Shown here piece by piece: positions 35,506-44,361 of a stretch of DNA of 64,000 bases (its first letter is position 1; each line of letters begins with the position of its first letter). This DNA comes from Coprenecus sp949297365 (lineage in GTDB: Bacteria; Bacteroidota; Bacteroidia; Bacteroidales; UBA932), in NCBI GenBank assembly GCA_963931055.1, contig OZ006987.1, forward strand, positions 1,736,001 to 1,800,000, given 5' to 3'. Position numbers and translations under genes: made by a program. The notes under the pieces were generated by a model. That model saw only the letters and a program-made list of their open reading frames with translations. It did not search any database and was not told the origin of the DNA.

Positions 35506-36155
35506 AGCTTGTCTCCGAATGCCAGGTCTCCGGCGTCTCCGAGGCCTGGAACAATATATGACTTGTTGGTGAGTTCCTCGTCGATAGCTCCGACCCAGAG
35601 GGTGATGTTCTTGTGCGGCATGTTCTTGGAGAGGTATTCCACTCCGTAGCAGCTGGCTATGGGGCATACCAGATGGGTCGTGGATGGAGTGCCTTTGTCC
35701 AGAAGCTTCTGATAGGCCAGGAGGACGGATGCGCCCGTGGCCAGCATGGTGTCGGCCAGGATGAGCACCTTTCCTTCGATTGACGGAGACGTGCTGTATT
35801 CCAGGTCAATGTCGAACTTGTTGTCCTTGCCGTACTTGCGGTAGGCGGCGATGAATGCGTTCTGAGCCCTGTCGAAGTAGTTGAGCAGGCCGTTGTGCAG
35901 AGGAAGACCGGCACGGAGAATGGTCGCGAGGACAATGTCGTCCCCGGGAACGCTGCACTGGGCTATGCCCAGGGGAGTCGTCACATCTTTAATGCTGTAG
36001 TTCAAGGTCTTGCTTATCTCATAGGCGAAGATCTCACCGATACGTTCCAGATTCCTGCGGAATCTCATGTGGTTCTTCTGGACATCCTTGTCCCGTATCT
36101 CTGCGATAAACTGGTTCAGAACGGAGTTGCCGTCACTCAGGTTGATGATAGTCAT
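35502..36155 (-). CDS. upp: Uracil phosphoribosyltransferase
   Basis: Type I phosphoribosyltransferase of 217 residues that salvages uracil to UMP using PRPP. The PRPP loop is LILADTMLATGASVLLAY, and DDIVLATILRAGLPLHNGLL and VGAIDEELTNKSYIVPGLGDAGD form the uracil-binding part. Length and motifs are standard. It ends 4 bases inside the convergent rpoN and starts shortly downstream of radC on the same strand (31 bases between), so the two may share a transcript. Confidence 0.95.
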   Translation of the reverse strand: MTIINLSDGNSVLNQFIAEIRDKDVQKNHMRFRRNLERIGEIFAYEISKTLNYSIKDVTTPLGIAQCSVPGDDIVLATILRAGLPLHNGLLNYFDRAQNAFIAAYRKYGKDNKFDIDLEYSTSPSIEGKVLILADTMLATGASVLLAYQKLLDKGTPSTTHLVCPIASCYGVEYLSKNMPHKNITLWVGAIDEELTNKSYIVPGLGDAGDLAFGDKL

Positions 36156-36185
36156 AGATGATTTTTATTACAAATATAGTGAATT

Positions 36186-36860
36186 TTACAGTCCTTCGTC
36201 GCAGAAACTGTAATATCTGTCACCGGCGATGATGATGTGGTCCACCAGGCTTACATCCAGCAGGGCGGCTGCCTCCTTCAGCAGTTGGGTCTGCTTGCGG
36301 TCCAGGTCGCTTGGCAGGGGATTGCCGGAGGGGTGGTTGTGGACCAGGATAATGGCGCTGGCCAGCTTGTCCACCGCCTTGCGGATGATAACCCGCGCGT
36401 CCATTACTGTCGCACTGACACCTCCGATGCTGACCCTCTCCTTGCCTATGACCCTGTTGGCCCGGTTGAGGAACAGCACCCAGCATTCCTCGTGCTGGAG
36501 ATTGCGGAGCATGGGCATGAATATCCGCGCGGCCGCTCTGGAGGAGGTGACCGCATTTCCTTTATTTGACGGCTCGCGCTGCAGTCTTACAGCCAGCTCG
36601 AACATGGCCTTCAGCCGTGCGGCCTTGGCCTCGCCTATGCCCGGAACAGAGCACAGCCGGTCAAATGACATGTGCGACAGGGTATTCAGCGAGTTGTCAG
36701 ACTGAGCCAGCAGGTCTCTGGACAGCTCTATCGCGCTTTTGTTTCTGGTGCCGGAGTTGATAAGTATTGCAAGCAATTCGGAATCGCTCAGAGAGGCCGC
36801 CCCCGACACATACATCTTCTCTCTCGGCCTGTCGTCTATTTTCCAATCGTTGATACTCAT
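36186..36860 (-). CDS. radC: RadC-family JAB/MPN domain protein
   Basis: Protein of 224 residues. An N-terminal helix-hairpin-helix (VPGIGEAKAARLKAMFELA, about residues 70-90) precedes a JAMM metal-binding domain (about 105-224) with HNHPSGNPLPSDLD and a conserved Glu in the preceding strand region. The family was named for DNA repair but that role is disputed; the JAMM site suggests a metal hydrolase. The start is 6 bases from the rpsT terminator. Confidence 0.93.
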   Translation of the reverse strand: MSINDWKIDDRPREKMYVSGAASLSDSELLAILINSGTRNKSAIELSRDLLAQSDNSLNTLSHMSFDRLCSVPGIGEAKAARLKAMFELAVRLQREPSNKGNAVTSSRAAARIFMPMLRNLQHEECWVLFLNRANRVIGKERVSIGGVSATVMDARVIIRKAVDKLASAIILVHNHPSGNPLPSDLDRKQTQLLKEAAALLDVSLVDHIIIAGDRYYSFCDEGL

Positions 36861-36865
36861 AAAAC

Positions 36866-36900
36866 AAAAAAACTTCCCGTCAAAGTTCGGGAAGTTTTTT
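36866..36900 (-). terminator. Rho-independent terminator of rpsT, symmetric
   Basis: Stem AAAAAACTTCCCG (36866-36879) and CGGGAAGTTTTTT (36888-36900) with an 8-base loop. It has T-runs on both strands. It lies just downstream of rpsT on the minus strand and immediately before radC. Confidence 0.85.
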
Positions 36901-36928
36901 CGATATCTGTTACCAGAAACGTAAAAAC

Positions 36929-37180
36929 TTACAATTTGTTTACGTAAACTGTGATTCCGCTCTTGAGGTTGGCCGCCTTGTTCTTGTGGATTACGTTGAT
37001 CTTGGCGAGCTTGTCGATCATAGAGGAAACTTTGGGAAGAAGCGCTGCGGCTGCTTCCTTGTCTGTAGTGTTTCTGAGCGCCCTGATGGCGTTGCGTGTT
37101 GTTCTTGCATAATAGCGGTTATGCAATCTGCGTGTCTCGTTCTGACGATTACGCTTGTCTGCTGATGCGTGATTTGCCAT
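36929..37180 (-). CDS. rpsT: 30S ribosomal protein S20
   Basis: Basic helical protein of 83 residues that binds 16S rRNA helices 9 and 44 early in 30S assembly. The N-terminus MANHASADKRNRQNETRR and the helix pattern NTTDKEAAAALLPKVSSMID followed by KGIIHKNKAANLKS-like residues (INVIHKNKAANLKS) are diagnostic. It lies directly downstream of tRNA-Glu(UUC) on the same strand and is followed by its own terminator. Confidence 0.97.
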   Translation of the reverse strand: MANHASADKRNRQNETRRLHNRYYARTTRNAIRALRNTTDKEAAAALLPKVSSMIDKLAKINVIHKNKAANLKSGITVYVNKL

Positions 37181-37203
37181 TTTAAATCTTTTTTTTATTT
37201 TTG

Positions 37204-37275
37204 TAGTGGATAGGGGAATCGAACCCCTATTGCAAGAATGAAAATCTTGAGTCCTAACCGTTAGACGAATCCACC
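37204..37275 (-). tRNA. tRNA-Glu (anticodon UUC)
   Basis: A 72-base cloverleaf on the minus strand: acceptor GGTGGAT/ATCCACT (first pair G-U), anticodon stem CAAGA/TCTTG with loop TTTTCAT, T-arm GGGGTTCGATTCCCC, and discriminator A. CCA is not encoded. It lies between gltX and rpsT. A nearly identical gene with anticodon CUC lies at 38789-38860. Confidence 0.95.
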
Positions 37276-37299
37276 ATTTTGGGAGTGCAAAGATAGAGA

Positions 37300-38763
37300 T
37301 TATTTTCCATCTACCAAATTTTTCTTTTCTATCACTCTGATGCCGTTTTCCAGCCTTTCAAGTGATTCCTCGCGTCCCAGAAGATACAGAATGTCAATGG
37401 CTCCGCCCGGTGTTGCAAGCAGTCCTGACAGGGACAGGCGCACGGGCCAGGTCAGCGGTCCCAGCTTCAGACCCAGGCTGCCGGCCAGTTCCGTAAGCGT
37501 GGCCAGGAGTGTCTCTTCCGACCAGTCCTGTACTGCGCTCAGGCAGTCTATGGCCTGTCTGAGTATGGCGGCGGAGGTCTCCAGTGTGGACTTGTTCTTC
37601 TTGTTGATGAAGAGTTCAGCGTCATAGTCCGGGAGCCGGAAGAGGAAGGCGATCTTCTCCGGGATATCGGACAGCTTGCTGATGCGGGACTGGAGCAGCG
37701 AGGCCAGTTTCCTCCATTTGGGCTCGAGGAACGTGCCTTCTATCCTGGCGTAGGGCAGGGCCATGCGGATGAACTCTTCCGGGTCCATCATGCTGATGTG
37801 CTGGCCGTTGACCCAGTCCAGCTTCTGATAGTCGAAGACTGCGGGGCTCTTGTGTACGCCGGCGATGGAGAACTGGGCGATAAGACCGTCCATGGAGAAT
37901 ATCTCCTGCTCTGTCTTGGGAGACCAGCCCAGCAGAGCGATATAGTTGATGATGCCCTCAGGCAGGTAGCCCTGCTCCACCAGGGCCTGGAAACTCACCG
38001 CACCGTGCCGTTTGGAGAGCTTGCTGATAGAGCCGTCCGGATTCTTGCCGTTGATGATAGGCAGGTGGATGTACTCGGGCCTCTCCCAGCCGAAAGCGTC
38101 GTAGAGCAGCAGATACTTGGGGTTGGAGGACAGGTACTCGGAGCCTCGGATGATGTGGGTGATGTGCATCAGGTGGTCGTCCACGACATTGGCGAAGTTG
38201 TATGTAGGCATTCCGTCGCTCTTGAGCAGTACCTGGTCGTCAAGGGTAGAGTTCTCGACGGATATCTCTCCGTAGACCATGTCGTTCCATGAGGTGCTGC
38301 CTTCCAGCGGTATTCTCTGGCGGATGACGTAGGGCTTTCCTGCAGCCAGCTGCGCCTCCACTTCTTCCTTGCTCAGGTTGCGGCAGTGACGGTCATAGCC
38401 TTCCATGGATTCGGATTCTTTCTCCCCTTTCTGGCAGAAGCAGTAGTAGGCCGCGCCTTTTTCCACCAGCTCCATCGCGAACTCCCGGTACATGCCCTTG
38501 CGCTCGCTCTGGACGTAGGGGCCGTATTCGCCTCCGATGTCAGGACCCTCGTCGTGGTAGAGCCTGGCTGTTTTCAGAGTGTCGTAGATGACATCCACGG
38601 CGCCTTCTACATAGCGGCCCTGGTCGGTGTCCTCGATTCTGAGTATGAATTTTCCGTTCTGGGATTTTGCAAAGAGATATGCAAACAGCGCCGTACGCAG
38701 ATTCCCGATATGCATATAGCCTGTGGGACTGGGCGCAAATCGTGTTCTGACTGTTTCACTCAT
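37300..38763 (-). CDS. gltX: Glutamate--tRNA ligase
   Basis: Class I aminoacyl-tRNA synthetase of 487 residues that charges tRNA-Glu with glutamate. The HIGH motif is in FAPSPTGYMHIGNLRTALF and the KMSKS motif reads KLSKRHG. The zinc-binding Cys set is degenerate, as in many GluRS of this phylum. tRNA-Glu genes flank it on both sides in the same orientation; the upstream one ends only 25 bases before the start codon. Part of the tRNA is therefore probably cut from the gltX leader. Length is normal. Confidence 0.97.
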   Translation of the reverse strand: MSETVRTRFAPSPTGYMHIGNLRTALFAYLFAKSQNGKFILRIEDTDQGRYVEGAVDVIYDTLKTARLYHDEGPDIGGEYGPYVQSERKGMYREFAMELVEKGAAYYCFCQKGEKESESMEGYDRHCRNLSKEEVEAQLAAGKPYVIRQRIPLEGSTSWNDMVYGEISVENSTLDDQVLLKSDGMPTYNFANVVDDHLMHITHIIRGSEYLSSNPKYLLLYDAFGWERPEYIHLPIINGKNPDGSISKLSKRHGAVSFQALVEQGYLPEGIINYIALLGWSPKTEQEIFSMDGLIAQFSIAGVHKSPAVFDYQKLDWVNGQHISMMDPEEFIRMALPYARIEGTFLEPKWRKLASLLQSRISKLSDIPEKIAFLFRLPDYDAELFINKKNKSTLETSAAILRQAIDCLSAVQDWSEETLLATLTELAGSLGLKLGPLTWPVRLSLSGLLATPGGAIDILYLLGREESLERLENGIRVIEKKNLVDGK

Positions 38764-38788
38764 TATGTTAAGGGGAAAAAAGAAGAAG

Positions 38789-38860
38789 TAGTGGATAGGG
38801 GAATCGAACCCCTATTACAAGATTGAGAATCTTGTGTCCTAACCGTTAGACGAATCCACC
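38789..38860 (-). tRNA. tRNA-Glu (anticodon CUC)
   Basis: A 72-base cloverleaf on the minus strand with acceptor GGTGGAT/ATCCACT, anticodon stem CAAGA/TCTTG and loop TTCTCAA, T-arm GGGGTTCGATTCCCC. CCA is not encoded. It differs from the UUC gene at a few positions only and shares the upstream TTTTGGGAGTGCAAA (plus-strand reading) with it, so the promoter and tRNA were duplicated together. It sits immediately upstream of gltX. Confidence 0.95.
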
Positions 38861-38884
38861 GTTTTGGGAGTGCAAAAATAGATA

Positions 38885-39910
38885 TTATTTTTCAACTTCC
38901 AAATTTTCTTTCCAATTAAATGAATAAATTATCGACTCAACCTGCCTCAGATATTTCCTCTTGTCGTACTTAGGCGCATATACAAAGGCATTTAGGATGA
39001 TGATGTTCTTCCGCTCAGGGTCTGGGAAAATATGACATACGAACGGACCGCCCATATAGTCGTTCTCTACTTCCCAGAGTCCGCGCATCTCCACCATGGT
39101 CATTCCTTTATATGTAATGTTCCTGAATCCGGGGTCTATGACCTTGTTGAAAGTCATATAGCTGTTGTCCCTCATTCCGGGTACGTTGACTTTCCACAGG
39201 TCACCCAGCTTCGCCTTGAGGGAGTCGGCAGACAGCTGCGAGGGGTCTGTGTAGGGGTATTTGAATATGAGAATGCCCTGATTGACATAGGTGGTCTCCT
39301 GGGATATCCACATGAAGTCCGGGGTGTCTTTTTTCATAGTGAAGCCTTTGGGGAAATAGGGCGAGCCTCCGATGTTTTCGGTCACGGCCAGCCGCACGTC
39401 CCTGTCCTCATACTTGATGGAGTTGGCTATCAGGCGGTCTCTCTCAGTATGCTCGATGGCGTTGATGATCATCTCGCTGTTGGTCCTGATGAGTTCTGTG
39501 GCCTCTTCCGGTGTTGTGGAGGAGACTGTGACTACGACCTGCGGTTTGGCCCAGGCGTCGCGGGATATGCGTATGCCGGTGGTGTCAACTTCGGGAGATA
39601 CGTTCACTATGATGATGTTGCGGTGAAGCATAAGGCTGCCGGTAAATCCGCCGGGGGTGGCGTTGAAGAGCTTGAACACAGGCTCTCTCTGCGGCAGGTA
39701 CGGATATTCGCCAGCGAGAATCTCCCTGAGGGTGGAGCCGAGCTCGCCTTCCCAGTAGTTTTTATTGATGGTGATGAGTACCTCTCCGGCATTGCCGGTG
39801 ATGTTGGGCAGATATTGGGTGCGGTCTTTGGGTGTCTTGTTGCCGCAGGAAGTAAGTATGGCCGTGAGTGCCACGGTAAGCAGAGCCAGTCTCAAAATAT
39901 GCTTTTTCAT
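38885..39910 (-). CDS. DUF4837 family lipoprotein
   Basis: Protein of 341 residues with a lipoprotein signal (LTVALTAILTSC, Cys about 22) and the DUF4837 body: GNAGEVLITINKNYWEGELG, LREILAGEYPYLPQREPVFKL, TTYVNQGILIFKYPYTDPSQ, GLWEVENDYMGGPFVCH. The family is restricted largely to Bacteroidetes and has no known function. It follows rseP in the same orientation with 15 bases between, so it may be part of the dxr-rseP envelope unit. Confidence 0.88.
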   Translation of the reverse strand: MKKHILRLALLTVALTAILTSCGNKTPKDRTQYLPNITGNAGEVLITINKNYWEGELGSTLREILAGEYPYLPQREPVFKLFNATPGGFTGSLMLHRNIIIVNVSPEVDTTGIRISRDAWAKPQVVVTVSSTTPEEATELIRTNSEMIINAIEHTERDRLIANSIKYEDRDVRLAVTENIGGSPYFPKGFTMKKDTPDFMWISQETTYVNQGILIFKYPYTDPSQLSADSLKAKLGDLWKVNVPGMRDNSYMTFNKVIDPGFRNITYKGMTMVEMRGLWEVENDYMGGPFVCHIFPDPERKNIIILNAFVYAPKYDKRKYLRQVESIIYSFNWKENLEVEK

Positions 39911-39925
39911 AATCGTTGGGTTTAA

Positions 39926-41245
39926 TTATCTGAATAATCGCAGTATGTCGTTGCCGAAAGCCAGTATCATGATCATCAGCAGCAGGAACATGCCTATCAT
40001 CTGTGCCACTTCCATGAAGCGGTCCGACGGCTTGCGGCCGGTGATCATCTCGTAGAGCGTGAAGAGTATGTGACCTCCGTCCAGGGCTGGTATGGGCAGC
40101 AGGTTCATGACTGCCAGCATGATGGACAGCAGGGCGGTGATGTTCCAGAATATCTGCCAGTTCCACGAGGACGGGAAGATGCTGCCTATGGCTATGAAGC
40201 TTCCGACGGACTTGTAGGCTTCAGTCTGAGGGGAGAAGATCAGCCCCAGTTCCTTGACGTAGTGTCCGATGTTGGTGAAGGTCATCATGAATCCGGCCGG
40301 AATGGCTTCCAGCAGGCTGTATTCTTTATCGGTGATCGTGATGTCCGATATGTCGCGCTGGAGCAGGACCTCTATCTTGCCGTCCCCGCTGACCCTTACG
40401 GGAACAGTCACGGTGTCCTCTCCGCGCAGCAGACGGAGCTCCACCGTGCTGCCGGCATTGTCCGCCAGAACGGCCTGCAGGTCCTGATGCCAGCACACCG
40501 GTCTGCCGGCGGCTGTAAGGAACCGGTCACCCTGGCGCAGGTCGGCTCCGGCGTTGATGGAGGTGTCCGGCAGGCTGCCTACGGCGATGGGCAGGCGGAT
40601 GCCGAACATTCCCGGGGTGTTGAGCATGGCCGGCATGTATGCGGGGTCAATGTGGATGTCCACAGTGTCTCCGTCCCGGAGTACAGTCACCCGGCTTACC
40701 TGGTCCCGCAGCATGTCCATGTGTATCTCGTTGAAGTTGTCCGGAGCCGGATTCCCGTCAAGAGCCAGTATGCGGTCTCCGTTCTCGAATCCTATCTCTT
40801 TTGCAAGCGGGCTTACCTCGATACCGTATATGACGTCGTCATTCTTTATATACTGTTCTCCCCACGTGAAGAGTATGGCGATATACAGGACTATGGCCAG
40901 CACCACGTTCATCAGCACTCCTCCGGCAAGGACTATGATGCGCTGCCATGCCGGCCTGGAGCGGAACTCCCAGGGCTGAGGCGGCTTGGCCATAGCCTCT
41001 TTGTCCATGGACTCGTCTATCATTCCGGATATCTTGCAGAAGCCTCCCAGGGGGATGCATCCGATGCCGAACTCCGTATCGCTCTTTTTTGGCTTGAATT
41101 TCAGTATCGCGGGCGGGAAGAAGAGGTAGAATTTCTCCACCCTTATCCTGAATATTCTGGCGGTGATGTAATGCCCGAACTCATGCACCAGCACGAGCAG
41201 GGACAGCGACAGGATGACTTGTATTATCTTGAGCAGTACGTCCAT
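39926..41245 (-). CDS. rseP: Site-2 zinc metalloprotease RseP
   Basis: Intramembrane protease of 439 residues. The start at 41245 (MDVLLKIIQVILSLSLL) is preferred because it overlaps the dxr stop by one base (TAATG). The zinc site is VHEFGHY in the first membrane segment and NLLPIPALDGG (the LDG motif) near the C-terminus. One or two PDZ-like domains lie between. In other bacteria it cuts transmembrane anti-sigma factors and signal-peptide remnants; the anti-sigma/barrel protein at 5204 is a conceivable substrate but nothing in the sequence proves this. Confidence 0.94.
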   Translation of the reverse strand: MDVLLKIIQVILSLSLLVLVHEFGHYITARIFRIRVEKFYLFFPPAILKFKPKKSDTEFGIGCIPLGGFCKISGMIDESMDKEAMAKPPQPWEFRSRPAWQRIIVLAGGVLMNVVLAIVLYIAILFTWGEQYIKNDDVIYGIEVSPLAKEIGFENGDRILALDGNPAPDNFNEIHMDMLRDQVSRVTVLRDGDTVDIHIDPAYMPAMLNTPGMFGIRLPIAVGSLPDTSINAGADLRQGDRFLTAAGRPVCWHQDLQAVLADNAGSTVELRLLRGEDTVTVPVRVSGDGKIEVLLQRDISDITITDKEYSLLEAIPAGFMMTFTNIGHYVKELGLIFSPQTEAYKSVGSFIAIGSIFPSSWNWQIFWNITALLSIMLAVMNLLPIPALDGGHILFTLYEMITGRKPSDRFMEVAQMIGMFLLLMIMILAFGNDILRLFR

Positions 41246-42408
41246 TACTTGTTCTTGGCTATCAGGTTTGAGGCGAACTCCCGGGTCAGCCTGTCGGTCT
41301 CGAGTATTCCGTCCAGGTCGGGATCCTTTACAAATGAGCATTTCTCCATACAGCGGGAGATGACGGCCGGGATGTCGGTGAAGCGGATCCGCTCATTCAG
41401 GAAAGCGTCCACGGCCACCTCATTGGCGGCGTTCATGATGCAGGGCATATTGCCGCCCTTGCGCATGGCTTCCACTGCGAATCCAAGGCAGGGGAACTTG
41501 GCGGTATCCGGCTCCGAGAAAGTGAATCCGCCCAGCCTGTAGAAGTCCAGGCGCGGAATATCCAGCGGCATACGGGCCGGATAGGTCAGGGCGTACTGTA
41601 TCGGCAGCCGCATGTCGGGTGTACTCATCTGGGCCATTACGGCACCGTCCTGGAACGAGACCATGCTGTGAATCACCGACTGGGGGTGAATCACCACCGT
41701 GATCTGCGAGATGTCCACTCCGAACAGCCAGCAGGCCTCTATCATCTCGAAGCCCTTGTTCATGAGGGTGGAGGAGTCTACGGTAATCTTGCGGCCCATC
41801 TTCCACCGGGGATGGTTGGTCGCTTCGGCCACTGTCACCTGCGCCAGCTCGGATGCCGGAGTCCTCAGGAAGGGGCCTCCGGATGCGGTCAGGAAGATCC
41901 TCTCTATCGGACTGTGCTCTCCCTGAAGGGCCTGGAATATGGCCGAGTGCTCTGAGTCCACGGGCAGGACGGGGGCGTTGTGCTCCCTGGCCGTCTGCAT
42001 GACTATCTTTCCGGCGGCCACCAGCGGCTCCTTGTTGGCAATGGCCACGGCCTTGCCCGAGCGCAGTGCCGCGAGAGTGGGCTCCAGGCCCCGGAAACCG
42101 ACCATCGCGGACAGCACCATGTCGATGTTGTCACTGGTGGACATGGCGTCGATGATGGAGCTCATGCCTGCGAATACGTTTATGCCGTGCGGGTTCAGGG
42201 CCTCGTATACTTCGTCGTAAAGGCTATCGTCGGCGATGATGGCGCAGGCTGCGTCAAACTCTATGGCCTGCCGGATGAGCAGGCTGCTGTTGCTGCCTGC
42301 CGTCAGGAGCTGTACGTCAAAGAGGTCGCGGTGTTCCCTGATCACGTCCAGGGCCTGAATTCCGATTGAGCCGGTCGAGCCCAGTATTGCTATTTTTCTC
42401 TTTTCCAT
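41245..42408 (-). CDS. dxr: 1-deoxy-D-xylulose 5-phosphate reductoisomerase
   Basis: NADPH enzyme of 387 residues making 2-C-methyl-D-erythritol 4-phosphate, the committed step of the non-mevalonate isoprenoid pathway. The start at 42408 (MEKRKIAILGSTGSIG) puts the Rossmann motif at the N-terminus. Metal and substrate residues are in PVDSEHSAIFQ, LTASGGPF, HPRWKMGRKITVDSSTLMNKG and VIHPQSVIHSMV. The longer frame to 42471 enters the gap before the M23 gene and has no support. It is coupled to rseP. Confidence 0.97.
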   Translation of the reverse strand: MEKRKIAILGSTGSIGIQALDVIREHRDLFDVQLLTAGSNSSLLIRQAIEFDAACAIIADDSLYDEVYEALNPHGINVFAGMSSIIDAMSTSDNIDMVLSAMVGFRGLEPTLAALRSGKAVAIANKEPLVAAGKIVMQTAREHNAPVLPVDSEHSAIFQALQGEHSPIERIFLTASGGPFLRTPASELAQVTVAEATNHPRWKMGRKITVDSSTLMNKGFEMIEACWLFGVDISQITVVIHPQSVIHSMVSFQDGAVMAQMSTPDMRLPIQYALTYPARMPLDIPRLDFYRLGGFTFSEPDTAKFPCLGFAVEAMRKGGNMPCIMNAANEVAVDAFLNERIRFTDIPAVISRCMEKCSFVKDPDLDGILETDRLTREFASNLIAKNK

Positions 42409-42422
42409 TGCGGTTGTCTGAG

Positions 42423-43283
42423 TTAAAAATTGATGTAGAGCGAGGGGTCTATCGGCTCTCCGCTGTGCCACAGCTCAAAATGCAGATGAGGCCCCGTGCT
42501 CAGGTCTCCGGCGTTGCCGGCCAGGGAGATGGTCGCTCCCGCGCTCACTCTGTCTCCCACTTTCTTCAGCAGCTTGGTGTTGTGCTTGTATATGGACACC
42601 AGATCGTTGCTGTGCTGTATGTGTATGTTGTATCCGGTGTCGTCATTCCAGTAGGCAGCAATAACCGTACCGTCCAGCACGGCGCATACCGCGCTGTTGT
42701 TCTGCACCGCTATGTCTACGAAAGGATGGCCCTTGCCGGGGTTGTAGGACTCGGTGACCACGCCTTTTACGGGAGGGAAGAACAGCATTCCTTCCAGCTG
42801 CGTTTCGTTTCCGGAGGGTCTGAGATTGTATTTCTCGATGGAGTCAATCTTCTCCCTGAGGATGGAGTCGGCGTCATGCTCCATTGCCGCTGCGGTTCTT
42901 TCAGCATTTTCCACGCTGCCTGTAGCAAGCAGGCTGTCCAGCGGGATGGGAGCCTCGCCGGCGATGATCCTGCGGATGTTGGTGAGCTGGATGGTCATCA
43001 CGCGCATCCGGCTTTCCAGCGAGTCCACCATGGCTGCGTTCTCTACCATCTCTCTCTGGGTGGAGTAGGACGGGTAGCCGGGTATGATCCTTCTTACGGG
43101 GGTGAACGCAGTGATGCAGAATGTCAGGATGCACAGCAGTGCGGCTATGCCTATTACTGCGGATATCGCGGCATGTTTGGTGCCCCTTATGGCGAACTGG
43201 AAGTCGTGGGTCTCGTTGTCAAGGACCGCGAAGAGGTATTTTCTGGCAGGACGCTTTCTGTCCCGTTTATTTTTTTCAGACAT
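42423..43283 (-). CDS. M23 family LytM peptidase, catalytic residues present
   Basis: Inner-membrane-anchored cell-wall endopeptidase of 286 residues. A cytoplasmic Lys/Arg-rich start (KNKRDRKRPARKYLF) leads into one membrane helix (AISAVIGIAALLCILTFCI), a periplasmic coiled-coil linker, and a C-terminal M23 domain with zinc ligands in GKGHPFVDIAV and GPHLHFELWH. Unlike the EnvC-like protein at 1683, this domain is expected to cut peptide cross-links. It is the first gene of an M23-dxr-rseP cluster that is common in Bacteroidales. Confidence 0.92.
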   Translation of the reverse strand: MSEKNKRDRKRPARKYLFAVLDNETHDFQFAIRGTKHAAISAVIGIAALLCILTFCITAFTPVRRIIPGYPSYSTQREMVENAAMVDSLESRMRVMTIQLTNIRRIIAGEAPIPLDSLLATGSVENAERTAAAMEHDADSILREKIDSIEKYNLRPSGNETQLEGMLFFPPVKGVVTESYNPGKGHPFVDIAVQNNSAVCAVLDGTVIAAYWNDDTGYNIHIQHSNDLVSIYKHNTKLLKKVGDRVSAGATISLAGNAGDLSTGPHLHFELWHSGEPIDPSLYINF

Positions 43284-43320
43284 AGTGCTATCAGACAGTT
43301 TATTTGACTACATTTGCGGA

Positions 43321-43734
43321 ATGAATCGGATAATCGGGATAGACTACGGCAAAAAACGGATAGGACTTGCGGTCTCTGATCCGCTGCGGATGTTCGCATC
43401 CCCTCTCGATACAGTTCCGCCTGCAAAGATAATTGAATATCTCAAACAATATGCCGTCAAGGAGGGTATCTCACTGTTCGTCGTGGGATATCCCATGAAT
43501 CTGGACAATACTCCGGCGGAAGCGGCACGATATGTGGATGAGTTCCTCCGCAGGCTTCACAACAGCTTTCCGGATATCCCGGTGGAACGTGAGGACGAGC
43601 GGTTCACCTCCGTGCTGGCGCACAGGGCCATGATCGACGGGGGCATGAAGAAGATGGACCGCCGGGACAAGGCTGTGGTGGACAAGATAAGCGCGGCCAT
43701 CATCCTCCAGACGTATCTGGACAGGCAGAAGTGA
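43321..43734 (+). CDS. ruvX: Holliday junction resolvase-like RuvX/YqgF (16S pre-rRNA nuclease)
   Basis: RNase H-fold nuclease of 137 residues. The start at 43321 (MNRIIGIDYGKKRIGLAVSDP) gives the family N-terminus with the first catalytic Asp. VVGYPMNLDNTPAEAA and VEREDERFTSVLA hold the next conserved acid residues, and DKISAAIILQTYLD closes the domain. In E. coli YqgF processes the 5' end of 16S rRNA. The -7 element TACATTTG lies at 43309-43316. It is followed by def after 41 bases. Confidence 0.93.
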   Translation: MNRIIGIDYGKKRIGLAVSDPLRMFASPLDTVPPAKIIEYLKQYAVKEGISLFVVGYPMNLDNTPAEAARYVDEFLRRLHNSFPDIPVEREDERFTSVLAHRAMIDGGMKKMDRRDKAVVDKISAAIILQTYLDRQK

Positions 43735-43775
43735 GGATTTTAAATTTTTGAGAAAATATAAAAACGTAAAACGAG

Positions 43776-44339
43776 ATGATATTACCTATTTATGTATACG
43801 GCTCCGAGGTGCTCCGTGAGACGGCTGCCGATGTGGACGTGGCCGGCCTGGACAAGGAGCAGCTCCGCAAATATATAGACGACATGTTCGAGACCATGTA
43901 CCATGCCGACGGTGTGGGGCTGGCGGCTCCCCAGGTGGGAGACGGCCGCAGAATCCTCGTGGTGGACGGCAGGGACGTGGCTGACGTATATCCTGAGCTC
44001 AAGGATTTCAAGAGGGCCATGGTCAATCCGGTCGTGGTAGAGGAAAGCGAGGAGACCGCCGAATACAGCGAGGGCTGTCTGAGCGTGCCGGATATCCACT
44101 GCAATGTAGTGCGTCCCAAGAAGATGACCGTGCGTTATCTGGACGCGGACCTCAAGGAAGTGGAGGAGACACTGGACGGTTTCGCGTGCCGTATGGTGCA
44201 GCATGAGATGGACCATCTGGACGGGCATCTCTTCGTGGACAGGGTGGCGCCCATCCGCCGCAAGATGATTGCCGCCAAGCTGCACAATATAGCCAAGGGC
44301 AAGGCACGGACGGCGTATAAGACAAAGTTGGAAAGATAG
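43776..44339 (+). CDS. def: Peptide deformylase
   Basis: Metal hydrolase of 187 residues that removes the formyl group from new polypeptides. All three motifs are complete: GVGLAAPQVG, EGCLSVP (metal Cys) and QHEMDHLDG (two metal His and the catalytic Glu). An acidic insert follows the first motif, as in type III or bacteroidal forms. The gene is between ruvX and a phosphohexomutase on the same strand, with 41 and 22 bases on each side. Confidence 0.97.
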   Translation: MILPIYVYGSEVLRETAADVDVAGLDKEQLRKYIDDMFETMYHADGVGLAAPQVGDGRRILVVDGRDVADVYPELKDFKRAMVNPVVVEESEETAEYSEGCLSVPDIHCNVVRPKKMTVRYLDADLKEVEETLDGFACRMVQHEMDHLDGHLFVDRVAPIRRKMIAAKLHNIAKGKARTAYKTKLER

Positions 44340-44361
44340 ATTCACTGTAATAAAGGACATT

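Noticed and set aside
41245..41341. Longer start for rseP
   Set aside because: The extension overlaps the dxr coding sequence; the ATG at 41245 matches the family N-terminus.
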